The notes under the pieces are model-generated. The model had not been told where the DNA came from. It worked only from the letters and a program-made list of their open reading frames with translations, and ran no database searches. The position numbers and the translations under genes were made by a program. Shown here in pieces: positions 1 to 10,163 of a DNA stretch of 64,000 nucleotides (positions are counted from its first letter, which is position 1; every line of letters begins with the position of its first letter). The DNA is from Paramoeba atlantica (lineage: Eukaryota > Discosea). The stretch is taken from assembly GCA_977017575.1 (NCBI GenBank), contig CDRNVI010000063.1:124001-188000 (forward strand), read 5' to 3'.

Positions 1-410
1 CCGTAGATAGTTCGCCTCAGTTCGTTCTACCAAAGAAATAAGAACGAATATAAAAAAGTTTAGCATTCGAAAGGTTTTTTTGCTACCTATTATAGAGAAA
101 ATCTTGTCCCAAAAAATAGATGAAACGTAATCGCCCAAGAGAGATTATGCCCGTAAAATTAGTATTTAGTATTCCCCCCACGAGCCTTCAGCACTGCCTT
201 CATATGGGCAGGCATACTGTCCACCTGGGCACGACATACTGAGGGTGGTATGTTCGCCCATTCCATTTTTACCCTCTCCCACAACTCTCGGACCCCGCTT
301 GGTGGATCATCGTGCGCTGCAAGGCGCCGCTTGAGTTCTCCTCAAACGTTTTCGATTGCGTTTAAGTCAGGGGACTGCGGGGGCCACCGCATGACTTCAA
401 ACCCGGTACC
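1..410 (-). mobile_element. Tc1-type transposase C-terminal fragment, inverted
   Basis: The minus strand encodes the last part of a Tc1/IS630 transposase, including the segment WPPQSPDLNAIEN that carries the catalytic Glu, then the tail to the stop and an AT-rich 3' flank. The frame is broken by a stop just after IENV. This stretch is nearly identical, in reverse orientation, to 6010-6424. It abuts at about 410 the N-terminal half of the same family running the other way, so the junction is an internal rearrangement and not an element end. Confidence 0.75.
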
Positions 411-1220
411 GCGGTGTGTCTATGAGGTCCATCTCTGATACAGTAAATTTAAGTATCTCAACAATTTCTATGATATTAAAAAAAGAAAGGCCTGATACTC
501 TCAGGATGCAGGGTGGATGCCCTCGAAAGCTTTCCGAGCCGTGCACACGCCGTGTGCGACGACTTGTGTTCTCCGGCAATTCTGCGCAAGAGGTATCATC
601 TCAGCTGCGCCGCGAGGGCGTTGCTGATGTTGTTCCTCAGTCTATCCGAGTTTCGATGCACCGCTTCGGACACAAAGGTAAAAAGCGTGTCCGCAAGCCC
701 TACCTGTCCAAGCGCCATCGCAAGCTTCGGATGGACTTTGCCACGGCCCATGAGCACTGGACAGTGCACGACTGGGCTCCAGTTGTATGGTCGGACGAGA
801 CGAAGATCTCGCGCTTTGAAACGGGGGGAAGTCTTTGGACATGGGGGACCCCGGGGGAGGAACTGGGTGAAAAAGGGGTAATTCCCACGGTAAAGTACGG
901 AGGGGGGCACATCATGATTTGGGTGTGCATGTCCCGAAGCGGTGTGGGGCATGTGCGTCTAGTTCAAGGGAACCTGAACGCCACACAGTACGTCGAGATT
1001 CTTGAAGAGAATCTTGCCCCCTCCATCGAAACTATGGGTCTAGACCCCCCAATGGTCATCTTCCAACAAGATAATGACCCCAAGCACACAAGCCATTGTG
1101 CGCAACGGCACCTCCGGGGTACCGGGTTTGAAGTCATGCGGTGGCCCCCGCAGTCCCCTGACTTAAATCCAATCGAAAACGTTGGGGGGGAACTCAAGCG
1201 GCGCCTTGCAGCGCACGATG
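411..1220 (+). pseudogene. Tc1-type transposase, 3'-truncated
   Basis: The reading frame holds a helix-turn-helix segment (RSISDTVNLSISTISMIL), then the DDE core: WSDETK (first Asp), FQQDNDPKHTS (second Asp) and SPDLNPIEN (Glu). The second Asp and the Glu are separated by 34 residues, the DD34E spacing of the Tc1 family. The true N-terminus is missing, because the sequence before the first usable ATG (422) is an inverted C-terminal fragment. The 3' end is lost after AAHDD, where a different, retroelement-derived sequence begins. The core motifs look undamaged, but without both ends the copy should be inactive. Confidence 0.85.
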
Positions 1221-1252
1221 ATCTTCTTAGTTCCGAAATATATAAAACGTGA

Positions 1253-1887
1253 ATGCAACACGTGCAGCTTTACATTTTGTGGCATACAAATACTGCAAAA
1301 AAGAGGGAAAAACTTATTGGAAAGTGGATCCCTCAACGCAAAGTATTTGGTTCTCGATGTCACGACAACTACGTCCCAACACGAGATTCCAAAATGTTTT
1401 CCCAGCCCACGCTACATAAAAGAGTCTACTTCGCAGCAGTAGATGCCACACCCATACGATTGGCGATCTGGCCAATGAAAAATGGGGACGTCTTAAAAGA
1501 TAAAATTGAGCAGTATCCCGGTAAAATGGATATTATACTAGCGGAAGCTACAGCAATAGCAAATGCTATTCGCTGCGCTCATAACAATGGTTTTCAATTT
1601 GTTGTAATAGATAATGATAATACGGCTGCGTGTCACTCTTTTGTGAAAGGATATTCCCCGTGAGATACACTGGATCACATAATAAAAGGGTGTGAGTGTT
1701 TCAAAGGAAAGCTAGTGCTCTGTGACATACCCAGCGAAGAAAACATCGCTGATGTTGGGACGCGACCAGAGAAAGTGTACACTGAATCAGAATACAACTA
1801 TAGAAAGTTACAGTCGTGGAATCGACTTTGCCGCGCGTGGGACAATTACAAAAGGTTTGGTACGACATTCGCCAGCCGTGAAGAATG
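1253..1887 (+). mobile_element. Retroelement RNase H fossil
   Basis: The translated segment resembles a retroelement ribonuclease H domain. It has a beta-strand with an acidic residue (AAVDATP), an acidic helix (AEATAIANAI), a VIDNDNTAA strand, and a closing ENIADVGTR motif like the NxAD motif of LTR, DIRS and related reverse-transcribing elements. No reverse transcriptase, integrase or terminal repeat is recognisable nearby. It is a broken, fragmentary relic lying directly against a truncated Tc1 transposase. The family cannot be settled from this piece. Age is unknown, though the motifs are still readable. Confidence 0.5.
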
Positions 1888-2303
1888 AATTGACCTATTA
1901 AATTTAGTTTACAAATGCTCGTAGTTCTGCATATTCACTAACCTTATCCCCGCTGTCAACTTACGTACTAAATAATACGCATACAGTATAAAACACAACT
2001 AAAACACACATACGCAACGTATTCTCTGTACCTTTAGAAATTACATGTATAATATTTTTACTATTTATGAATATCGCTAAAAATGCTACGCTCGTGCTTG
2101 ATCAGGAACCCTCCCAGTGGAATTGACACATGGTAGGTTAACCGCGGAGTGCTCTCTGTCACTGGTGAAGGACCTAGGAAGGCCTTGCGTTCCCGTAACC
2201 GCAATAATGCGGGAGCCGGAGTGGTACTTGCGGCGCTTGCATGTGGGGATTGCAGGCGCTCCTGTACCAAACAAACAAATTTTATCGCATCAAACTATGC
2301 ACC

Positions 2304-4135
2304 CTCTCGGTGCAACAAATCACTTATGAAACACGTGTAATTTGCGTCAATGAGGTCCAAAACCAGGGACGTTCAATTACAGACACTCCTGCTCTTATGA
2401 AATGCAGTGAATCTACTGTCTCTGGATGGGTTAAACGCCACCGGGAGACAGGGGGGTTAGGACGTAGGTATAAAATATATAGGTAAAAATGCAATTGATA
2501 AGGTGGAGTTTCGAATAATGTTAGGATCTATTGTAGATGAAGAAAATCAACGTAGTCCCATTGGCTGTCCATCTTGGAGGTGGGTTCACCGCCAAATCGA
2601 TCAAACCAAGTACCCATGCTCTCTTTAATATGTGAAAAAGTTCCTCACCTTACGCCTCTGCACAAATTCGACCGCCTGGAGTTGGTAAATCGTTTGGAGA
2701 GGCTCACCCTTTTTCAATACGCCCGTATTCTGTGGACGGATGATTTTTTTTTAAAATGCGGGTACTACTCACGCAACATTTGGTACGTTTGCAAAAGGTC
2801 AGATAAACCCCTTGAGGCACAAAAAGATTTTGAGAAATATTGTGGGGAAAAGGGGGTTCATATTTCGATGGCGGTGAGCCTTAAATGGGGGGTTCCCAAG
2901 GTTCACTGTTTTCATGAGTTTGCAGAGAACGAGGCGGTAACTAATGAAAACTTTCTTTCTGTCATGACAAAACGAAATGGTTTCTATAACTGATTAAAGC
3001 GTAAACCAGCGACTACAGTGATCATAGACAACGCTACGGGCCATAATCATACTCGCCGTGTCGGCAGACATGGGTATTAGCATTCCGGATTGGCCTACCA
3101 AGTCCCTGGATTGGTGGGTTGGTGTGTACACCAGTGTTGGGGTCCACCCAAAATCGTCGATGATTTACTGTCTCATACCGCAAGTCGTTTCCCAGGGAGC
3201 GACTCGCTCGCCAGCAATCAGTGCGCGCCACGGCCCGGCTCCCAGCAGACAACTCAATGACTTGTGTATTCAGACTCTCAGCACTTCGATTTTCCAGAGG
3301 GCTTACAAATATTTCCTTCGCTTTCTGATTTCTCGTAGTACTTGTAATCACATGTACCCATTGTGACTCATTCTTACGGACGCGACGTGGTTTGTAGCTG
3401 CCCCCTTTTTTTGGCGTTGAGAAGCATGTTTCGTCTTTTTGCATATGATTTATTGTCCCAGCCGCTTCTATAGTGCGAATGTCATGGGCATGAGAAATCA
3501 TGGACTCCAGCATGTGGGATATGTTCGTTACTGTTCGAGCGCTAAGCTGACATTCTAACGCAATTTGTTCCCGTCCGTTGCGACAGCTCATTCCGTAAAG
3601 AACGTGAAGCACCTGTTTTGCTGTTCGTCGCTTAAATGCAGTAAGAAGAGGTTGTAGGCAGTAGAGTTTTCCTCGACATTTTTTCCTCTCAGGGCATATC
3701 CAGTGCTCTCCTACAAGGTTGCAAGGGAGAGGAGCATGCTGTTTCGCGCAAGTAACTGCTTTGTACAAGAGTCCATGGTTCTTCATCCATTCAACAACGC
3801 GAGATTCCTCCGTTGAACTGAGCAGACTATAGGAAAAAGTGTCAGTACACGCGAAATCATTGCAACGAGCGCAGTTCATAGTGAGAAACCGTGAAAAAAG
3901 ATAATGTTTTTAATGATTTGAGATACTGTAAAAGAAAACACATTTTAAATCAATATTTAAAAAACATAAAAAATATTTTTTTTGGCGCAATAATGCTTCA
4001 CTTTCACCAAATTTACTAATCGAAAATTTGTGGAGCATGATGGACCACCACATCAAATTTACTCTCCGTCCCACAAACCGTAAGGAACTGCAAGCTGCAA
4101 TTCCATGTCCTTTTTTAATCGATAAGGAAAATCAA
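2304..4135 (+). mobile_element. Tc1/mariner relic split by a Merlin element
   Basis: Three pieces in order resemble one IS630/Tc1-mariner transposase. A helix-turn-helix (SITDTPALMKCSESTVSGWV) lies near 2370-2450. A catalytic-core start (ILWTDDFF) near 2725 is followed by VIIDNATGHNH near 3020-3050. IENLWSMMDHHIKF lies near 4020-4065, after about 960 bases of unrelated sequence that encode a Merlin-type transposase on the other strand. The simplest reading is a decayed mariner copy interrupted between its second Asp and its Glu. Stops and frame changes between the pieces show it is dead. No ends were identified. Confidence 0.6.
3034..3879 (-). CDS. Merlin (ISXO2/IS1595-like) DDE transposase
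   Basis: This 281-residue ORF matches the layout of ISXO2/Merlin transposases. It has a Cys-rich N-terminus with paired Cys motifs (residues about 55-75), a helix-turn-helix region, MQKDETCF carrying the first Asp, ARTDCW carrying the second, and a terminal VNHRRFWVDPNTGVHTN block typical of the family. Where the family has HTNxIE followed by W, this copy reads HTNPPIQGLG, so the catalytic Glu appears to be Gln with an extra Pro. It is therefore probably inactive although the frame is open. It sits inside a Tc1/mariner relic. The last dozen residues may run into the host relic. Confidence 0.75.
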   Translation of the reverse strand: MNCARCNDFACTDTFSYSLLSSTEESRVVEWMKNHGLLYKAVTCAKQHAPLPCNLVGEHWICPERKKCRGKLYCLQPLLTAFKRRTAKQVLHVLYGMSCRNGREQIALECQLSARTVTNISHMLESMISHAHDIRTIEAAGTINHMQKDETCFSTPKKGGSYKPRRVRKNESQWVHVITSTTRNQKAKEIFVSPLENRSAESLNTQVIELSAGSRAVARTDCWRASRSLGNDLRYETVNHRRFWVDPNTGVHTNPPIQGLGRPIRNANTHVCRHGEYDYGP

Positions 4136-4473
4136 TGATACGAACCTACGGAAGAACACACACGTAAAACCAGAAAAAAAAATCAATTTAGAGTTTATAA
4201 AGTTTATAATATTATTTTGCCACACAATAGAAGCACGCATGGTACAGCGCTTGCTCTGAATAGCGCATAAGTAGTCCATTACCTATAAGTACGAATTTTT
4301 CTGTGTTAAGAACTCTTTGTTGTCTATTATTTTCTAGACTACATATACATGTAATGTAATGTGACTAAATTGTAATAGTAATGTGAACTTGTTTTCTGGA
4401 ATAATAATCATGCACACGTATTAGGAAATTGCATATGTTAGTGCTTTTCGGAAGGATAAAATTTCAACAAAAT

Positions 4474-5244
4474 TTATTGATTTCTGTACCTAAAAGCAAA
4501 ACTCCCTGCGTTTTGTAGCTTATCTACGTACTTCATACGACATAGTAAATCCGGGTTATTTGACAAGCTGACTTCTCTAAGAGATCGAGGCAACTGACTT
4601 AGATCAACAGTACCAGAAAATGCGTTGCTGCTTAATCCCAAGTGAAGCAACAATGGGGGAAGGGCTGTAAGGTCGGGAGTTCCGCACAGACGATTGCGCG
4701 AAAGAAAGAGCTTTTCCAATCGCGGAGGAAGACTTGTGAGACAGACTTCTCCAGTGAAACCATTACAGCTCAGTCGGAGAACTTTCATACTTTGCGGAAG
4801 AACAGTTAAGTCTAGTTCTCCATGAAAATGATTCTTTGTAATAATAAAAGTCTCATGAATTGGAAGAAGATCACCCAGTAAGGCGCGTCCCGTCATATTA
4901 TTATTTTGTGCACTAAAGAGGAACAGAGTTTCTGGAAAATGATGAATAAATAATTCTCCGGATAAGTGCTTCTCGTCCCAATGAATTTCAGTAATGTGAC
5001 TGCACTCGTTACACTTTACACCGAACCACTCACACGCGGGCGTATCGGTGCTCCAGGATGAGTCCAAGTTTTCAAGCTCTTCGACTAGTCGTGCGAGCTT
5101 GTATTCTTCCGGTAGCATAGCCTGATTTATCTTTCCAGTACGTGCTACTGAGATTCTGCAATCAGATTCCGGCGTAGATGGGTCGATGGCACTGATTTTA
5201 CGTCTCTTAGCCGAAACGTCGTGAGAAGTGGTCAAGAGAATCAT
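4474..5244 (-). CDS. LRR protein, N-cap plus about 7 repeats
   Basis: This 256-residue protein has a basic N-terminus (SAKRRK) and no clear signal peptide or membrane segment. The family N-module (ARTGKINQAMLPEEYKLAR, then SSWSTDTPACEWFGVKC with paired Cys at about 71 and 78) precedes leucine-rich repeats of about 23 residues with consensus LPxxLxxLxLxxNxFxGxxDLxx. It ends in a NNPDLLCRMKYVDKLQN tail. The CxWxGVxC N-cap resembles that of plant and kinetoplastid extracellular LRR proteins, but secretion is not evident here. The ATG is preceded by a short pyrimidine run. Ligand or partner is unknown. Confidence 0.85.
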   Translation of the reverse strand: MILLTTSHDVSAKRRKISAIDPSTPESDCRISVARTGKINQAMLPEEYKLARLVEELENLDSSWSTDTPACEWFGVKCNECSHITEIHWDEKHLSGELFIHHFPETLFLFSAQNNNMTGRALLGDLLPIHETFIITKNHFHGELDLTVLPQSMKVLRLSCNGFTGEVCLTSLPPRLEKLFLSRNRLCGTPDLTALPPLLLHLGLSSNAFSGTVDLSQLPRSLREVSLSNNPDLLCRMKYVDKLQNAGSFAFRYRNQ

Positions 5245-5700
5245 GAAAATGATTGAACAGGTATTTAGAACTATTTTTTAAGTGAACTATTACGGTATAC
5301 AAACATGAAAATATCACTTTTCAACATGAAAGATCCTATCTCCGCAAACCGAAACTAAGTCCCTACTTCATTCTGCCCCTTACAATGGAGAATAGCTGCA
5401 GATTGCCGGAGATATGTGGAGATATCTCAATCAAATAACACCAGAAGAAAGAATTGCAGCAGGAGAGTTAAATAGAAGTAGGAGATGTGGGCCATTACTA
5501 CGGGGAAGGCCAGGGCGCGGCTACGGGAACGCCTGCAACTCTATTGCAGTTACAAGAGAACCTCATAGACACACCGCTGTCGTAGAGCTCTGCAATTTGT
5601 TTCTTTACGTAACGTGGTGTGGACCTCATAGAAAATAAGAATTTTAGGTAAGAATTTTAGGTTATAGAGTTTATCTTACACTGTTACATTTTGCACTCTA
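5245..5700. other. Intergenic, no gene seen
   Basis: No convincing gene. The phrase acctcatagacacacc occurs near 5562 and again near 5997, suggesting sequence copied from the neighbouring Tc1-type fragment. Confidence 0.4.
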
Positions 5701-5945
5701 TACAGGGGGGGCCACGAAAACTGACAAGGTCCGCATTTTAGCGTCCTGAGGCAGTTTGAGCTGATTTTTGTTGCAAACGAGAGATCTCGTTCTGAATATC
5801 GTGTCTACGCTATTTAAAATACAAAAACGTTCGCCGGAAAACATTTCCAATGAGTTACAAAAGTGAAATTTTAAAGATTTTGCAAATTGAAAAACGGGTC
5901 TAAAATTCGTAATTTTTACGTACCACGGCCCAAAAAGTACCCAGA
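5701..5945. repeat. Mariner-like end with conserved subterminal motif
   Basis: The segment starts TACAGGGGGGGCCACGAAAA, which looks like a Tc1/mariner terminus next to a TA dinucleotide. It contains GAGCTGATTTTTGTTGCA followed by a CGAGAGATCTCG palindrome, a block seen again near 25650, 26040 and 27310. It runs into the rearranged Tc1 fragment to its right. Confidence 0.5.
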
Positions 5946-6424
5946 AATATATCATAGAAATTGTTGAGATACTTAAATTTACTGTATCAGAGATGGACCT
6001 CATAGACACACCGCGGTACCGGGTTTGAAGTCATGCGGTGGCCCCCGCAGTCCCCTGACTTAAATGCAATCGAAAACGTTTGGGGAGAACTCAAGCGGCG
6101 CCTTGCAGTGCACGATGATCCACCAAGCGGGGTCCGAGAGTTGTGGGAGAGGGTAAAAATGGAATGGGCGAACATACCACCCTCAGTATGTCGTGCCCAG
6201 GTGGACAGTATGCCTGCCCATATGAAGGCAGTGCTGAAGGCTCGTGGGGGGAATACTAAATACTAATTTTACGGGCATAATCTCTCTTGGGCGATTACGT
6301 TTCATCTATTTTTTGGGACAAGATTTTCTCTATAATAGGTAGCAAAAAAACCTTTCGAATGCTAAACTTTTTTATATTCGTTCTTATTTCTTTGGTAGAA
6401 CGAACTGAGGTGAACTATCTACGG
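5946..6424 (+). pseudogene. Rearranged Tc1-type transposase fragment
   Basis: The plus strand encodes the transposase C-terminus from FEVMRWPPQSPDLN through IENVWGELKRRLA to the stop near 6266, then an AT-rich flank. At the left edge (about 5950-6009) a 20-residue piece of the N-terminal helix-turn-helix lies on the opposite strand. Exactly the same head-to-head junction occurs at about 410 in reverse. This copy keeps IENVW intact. It lacks the catalytic Asp residues. Confidence 0.8.
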
Positions 6425-6548
6425 GTACTATTCGGTGACACTCATGCCTACACTACTAGCACACATTACCAGCGCAACGGTGATATTTAATCAATAGCTC
6501 TATGCAATAGAAAAAAAACCGAAACATTCGAACGGTTTTTTTGCTGAC

Positions 6549-6660
6549 TGTATATGCATTATCAGTGTGCTAATATGCATTATCAGTGTGCCTATATGCA
6601 TTATCAGTGTGCATTATGCAATATCAGTGTGCGAGTTTTATGCGTTATCAGTGTGCGGGT
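6549..6660. repeat. 18-bp tandem repeat (tatgcattatcagtgtgc)
   Basis: About five imperfect copies of a unit reading tatgcattatcagtgtgc run between 6549 and 6660. It lies downstream of the bL32-like gene stop (minus strand), just beyond the Tc1 fragment. Function unknown; it may be a subterminal array of a lost element. Confidence 0.75.
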
Positions 6661-6783
6661 GCCCTTACACACCATGTACACGAATTTCCCCAATTTTGTA
6701 CATTAAATTTATAAACATGTTCATACCAATAAGTATCAACGATATCCGCCTATCTTCTATTTGACTACTTTCTATATATTGGA

Positions 6784-7344
6784 CTACGGCCGTAGTTTTC
6801 TACACTGCTCCCTGCGACACACCGTCTCGGCCTGTTTCGGTTCCCCACACAAGGGACAGACATACCACGGCGCGAGGCGCAGGTGGAGCCACTTAAAGTG
6901 CCACCCCCAGGTCGGGCGCCCCTTACGTTCCGGGGAGCGCTTCCCGTGAGGGGTGCCCCCTTTGTTGCCCCACAGAAACGGGTCTTCCGGGGTCAGGGCT
7001 CGGCCCTCTGTGTCCATCCCATCCTCTATACCTGCAGCACTGGTCACAAGACAAGGCGTCTCGTGCAGGGAGGAAGCAACGGGGGGAGAGGGGGGAACGG
7101 GAAAGGGGTGGAGCAGGGAGAAGGGAGAGGGGAGACGGGGGAGGAGGGAAGGGGAGGGGGTGGGTCGAGGGGGTTGGGGCACTCGACGGTGTTTGTAGAG
7201 GAGAGGTTGTGCTGAGGGTTTGATATTTGGAAGAGGGGTGTGAGGGTAGGGGGAGGTAGGGAGCGGAGGAAGGAGTTTTTGAACCAGTCGGCGGAGGGTG
7301 AGACGTGTGTGGTTCAAAAGAGCGTGTGGGCTACGGCAGGACAT
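6784..7344 (-). CDS. Probable mitochondrial ribosomal protein bL32
   Basis: A 186-residue ORF. Its C-terminal 60 residues run from a basic segment (HGKRSPERKGRP) through HFKWLHL to CPLCGEPK, then C and C about nine and fourteen residues later, the zinc-ribbon layout of bL32 proteins at their C-terminus. The N-terminus (MSCRSPHALLNHTRLTLRRL) is basic and lacks acidic residues, as expected of a mitochondrial presequence. The middle is a Pro/Ser-rich low-complexity insert from a polypurine tract (about 7070-7180 on the plus strand). The His usual between the Cys pairs is not present, and bacterial bL32 is far shorter, so the call is tentative. It would act in the large mitoribosomal subunit. Confidence 0.5.
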   Translation of the reverse strand: MSCRSPHALLNHTRLTLRRLVQKLLPPLPTSPYPHTPLPNIKPSAQPLLYKHRRVPQPPRPTPSPSLLPRLPSPFSLLHPFPVPPSPPVASSLHETPCLVTSAAGIEDGMDTEGRALTPEDPFLWGNKGGTPHGKRSPERKGRPTWGWHFKWLHLRLAPWYVCPLCGEPKQAETVCRREQCRKLRP

Positions 7345-7775
7345 GGGAATGGGTTTCGTATTTGGTATGAAAAAAACCGTTTTTTATCGAAAAAGATATA
7401 CTCCCCAGTACCCTACTTATTGCTTTTCGGACGTTGACTCTTGTCGTGAGTGCCGTGAAGTGTACATAGAAGTAATATTGAATGGCTAAAAATGCAGGGT
7501 TCGCGGAAACTTTAATAAGGTAAACACAAGGTGAACACAAAGTAAATTTGGGTGCAATCTGACGTTCATGCCAATTGAATAAAATATTTTTGCAAAACAA
7601 GCGCACAAAGGGCGTTCGCATACGAGAGCTCGTATGCAACAAATAACTTTACTACTCATAAGCGTTCAGAAAACGTTTCGTTTTACGAATCTCTCCTCCC
7701 TATACGAGCGTCCCGGTTTCAGTTAATAGCAACGCTAATATTATAACAAGAGTCAATTCCTCACCAGAAACAACG
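7345..7775. other. Intergenic, no gene seen
   Basis: AT-rich leader region of the bL32-like gene and 3' flank of the next LRR gene. No repeat or RNA gene recognised. Confidence 0.4.
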
Positions 7776-8465
7776 CTAATAAGGAGGGGTAGGCGCCCAA
7801 AGTCTTATTCGTGTCCCTGCTACAGATCTGTAACGCAGTCTTCCCCACTGCGCTACATCAATTACGCCTTCAAGCTCGCGATTATCGGTAAAGAGAATAG
7901 AATCCATTGTCAAGGGAAGTAGTCCAAACAGAAGTCGGGTAAAATTATTAGCTTCTACATCGACGCAACTCATTTGAGGGGGAAGTACCGTCATGTCTAA
8001 CGTACCTGCAAATTTGTTGTGGGCAAGTTGGAGGTGAGTAAAAGTCTGTGGCAAGTCTGGGAGATTTACTTCACCAGTCATCTTATTGGCTCGTACAGTC
8101 AACCATTCCATTGAGCAAGGAAGGTCTCGAAGATTGACACCCCCAATAATGTCATTGTTCGTCAGATAAACAACCACCATACTGCTAGGAATAAATTCCC
8201 ATAATAAAGTTCCTCGTAAAGATCTACTACCCCAATTAAGTTTTATTGCCTTCCCCTCGGAATTGATTTTCACCTCGATCCATTCATGAATAGGTTTACT
8301 GGCGTCCCATGAAGGATCGGGGTTTTCAATATTTCTTATAAATCGAGACAGTTCAATTTCTTGGGACAGAGCAACTCCCCGAAGCTTTCCTAATCGGGAT
8401 GGAGCATCACGATCATGGCACAGAGCGGATAAAGAAATAAAGACGCCCTTGTACAGCGCAACCAT
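7776..8465 (-). CDS. Divergent LRR protein lacking the N-cap cysteines
   Basis: A 229-residue member of the LRR family. The N-module is recognisable (LGKLRGVALSQEIELSRFIR, then NPDPSWDASKPIHEWIEV), but both Cys of the usual CxWxGVxC motif are replaced. About six LRRs follow (for example LPQTFTHLQLAHNKFAGTLDM), ending in NRELEGVIDVAQW and a short tail. The frame is open from the ATG at 8465. Loss of both paired Cys while the frame stays open suggests relaxed selection or a changed N-cap rather than a sequencing fault. Confidence 0.75.
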   Translation of the reverse strand: MVALYKGVFISLSALCHDRDAPSRLGKLRGVALSQEIELSRFIRNIENPDPSWDASKPIHEWIEVKINSEGKAIKLNWGSRSLRGTLLWEFIPSSMVVVYLTNNDIIGGVNLRDLPCSMEWLTVRANKMTGEVNLPDLPQTFTHLQLAHNKFAGTLDMTVLPPQMSCVDVEANNFTRLLFGLLPLTMDSILFTDNRELEGVIDVAQWGRLRYRSVAGTRIRLWAPTPPY

Positions 8466-8906
8466 GAAACTTATGCTTCAAACGAAAACAATATGCGTAC
8501 CCCATCTTTAAAATACTCTGAATATTCACATTACTTTACATACCGTAGAAACGGAAATTCAAGAATAGTTAAATTAAGGAAAATTTCTTTGTGACACAAA
8601 ATTATTTCCTTAATTAAAGTTTTCTTAATTTTCGTCTTCCTTTCCAAACAGGCAGTTTGAGGACTGCTAGTGCAATCCAGGGCCAACCTGTGCCAACCAG
8701 TGCAAGACAGGAAGTGGCTGAGTGTTGAAAGATACCGTAGAAGAATACTTATGAAAATGTTGTGTGGAACCGAGAAAAACATTTTTTCTTCTTTGATCAA
8801 ATCAAAAAAAACTTAGTGTCAGTAAAAATACTATCCTGCAGGTAGCGGGGGTAGAATGAATTTTTTTCATGCTCGTAATGTACGCGTAGAAAAAAATTGC
8901 AACTCC
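8466..8906. other. Intergenic, no gene seen
   Basis: AT-rich stretch between two LRR genes. A short CCTTAATTAAAG word near 8610 recurs near 28230. No gene supported. Confidence 0.35.
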
Positions 8907-9895
8907 CTAGTTTTTCTCCTCTTTGCGTAACTTCTCGTACGTCCGCTTGGAGATTCGAGGAACGGAGGACTCAATCCATTTGACTGGCAGAACAGGCTTG
9001 GGATACACCACTGAAGTAAAATCGTTCTCTTTCAGGTATAACTTAAACTGCCGTGGACCGCCAGGTAGGTGACATAGATCTACGATTCCACTTAATGTGC
9101 TGTTCGTGAGGTCAAGGACTTTCAACCCGGTTGGAAGATGAGTAAGATTTATCTCGCCTTCAAGCCCACGCAACTTGTTGTTTCTGAGATAAAGAACTTT
9201 CAGGGCGGTTGGAAGACGAGTCAGACTTATCTCGCTTTCAAATAGATTATGATTGAGCGCCAAGTCTTCCAAAGTTTCTGGAAGCTCTGTAAGACAGAGA
9301 GGACCTTGAAACAAGTTGTATGCCAAATCGAGTTTTTGTAGAGGAGGGAGGTGACATAAATCAACTTCTCCGATAAAGCGATTCTGCGCAGTATTAAGTT
9401 CTCGCAATGTGTTTGGAAGTTTAGAAAGATCTGCGATTCCTTCAAACCAATTTTTACCAATGACCAAACGTTCTAAGTTGGGAGGAAGTACAGTAAAATC
9501 GAAAGTTTCTGTGTGCATATGACCCCAAATGGAGAAGTTTTGGAGAGGATCGACCAATTCCTCTGAGGGAATATGCCCGATACAACGATATTGATCCATA
9601 TTGACATCGGCTTCAAAAATCACCGTGTGTGAGGGCATAACCCGATAATTTCAAAGTCTTTGTTGCAACGTACCCCATTCCAAGAACACACGCGAATAGA
9701 CTCATTTTTCCATATCAAAGCTAGACAAGTGTGTGTATGAGTATGCTCCACAAAACGTTTCAATTGATCCTCATCAGAGCTTTCAGAGGCTGTATGAGTC
9801 GTGAATTGGTCCAACCGTTTCCGTTTTAGAGGAGGGCTAGTGGTATCAGGTGCGCGTACTCCAAGAAAGCGGACGACAAAGAGGAAAAAGATCAT
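8907..9895 (-). pseudogene. LRR gene interrupted by one frameshift
   Basis: The N-terminal part (ATG at 9895, about 91 residues) has a hydrophobic start (MIFFLFVVRFLGVRA), a basic PLKRKR segment and the N-cap CSWNGVRC. The frame then closes near 9620. The downstream part continues in another frame with about eight LRRs (for example LPPLQKLDLAYNLFQGPLCL) and a basic Lys/Glu-rich C-terminus. The order of parts matches the paralogues, so this is one gene with a single frame change near 9620-9650, from decay, a sequencing error or a small unrecognised intron. The hydrophobic start is the nearest thing to a signal peptide in this family here. Confidence 0.7.
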
Positions 9896-10163
9896 CCAAA
9901 AAACGTTGAATTCACCCTTTCATAAATAACTATAATTATGAAATATAAACTTTATGAAATTACACTGTACTGTACGATTACATACATGTAGTGCCGCGGG
10001 TTTCGACAAAATGGCACTAATAGCGCCCTGAGAGGAAGGGGTTCCATCAGATAAACCATAAAAAGAAATCACAAAACGTAGAATACAAACAGGATGCCAG
10101 TTCAATGCCTACAACTAATATGAATGCGTTCCACGATTCCCTATACCCCACTCACCCCTTCCC
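9896..10163. other. Leader of LRR gene, no gene
   Basis: Contains TACATACATGTAGTG followed by CGCGGGTTT near 9980, closely resembled by a stretch near 39925 upstream of another LRR gene. It could be a shared promoter element or a shared repeat. Confidence 0.3.

Noticed and set aside
1253-1887. Host ribonuclease H gene
   Set aside because: The closing ENIADVGTR motif and the setting among transposon scraps point to a retroelement remnant.
2061-2329. Overlapping short ORFs on both strands
   Set aside because: No motif, no consistent frame and no support beyond open length.
6549-6660. Possible CRISPR-like array
   Set aside because: Units are contiguous tandem repeats without unique spacers, in a eukaryotic context.
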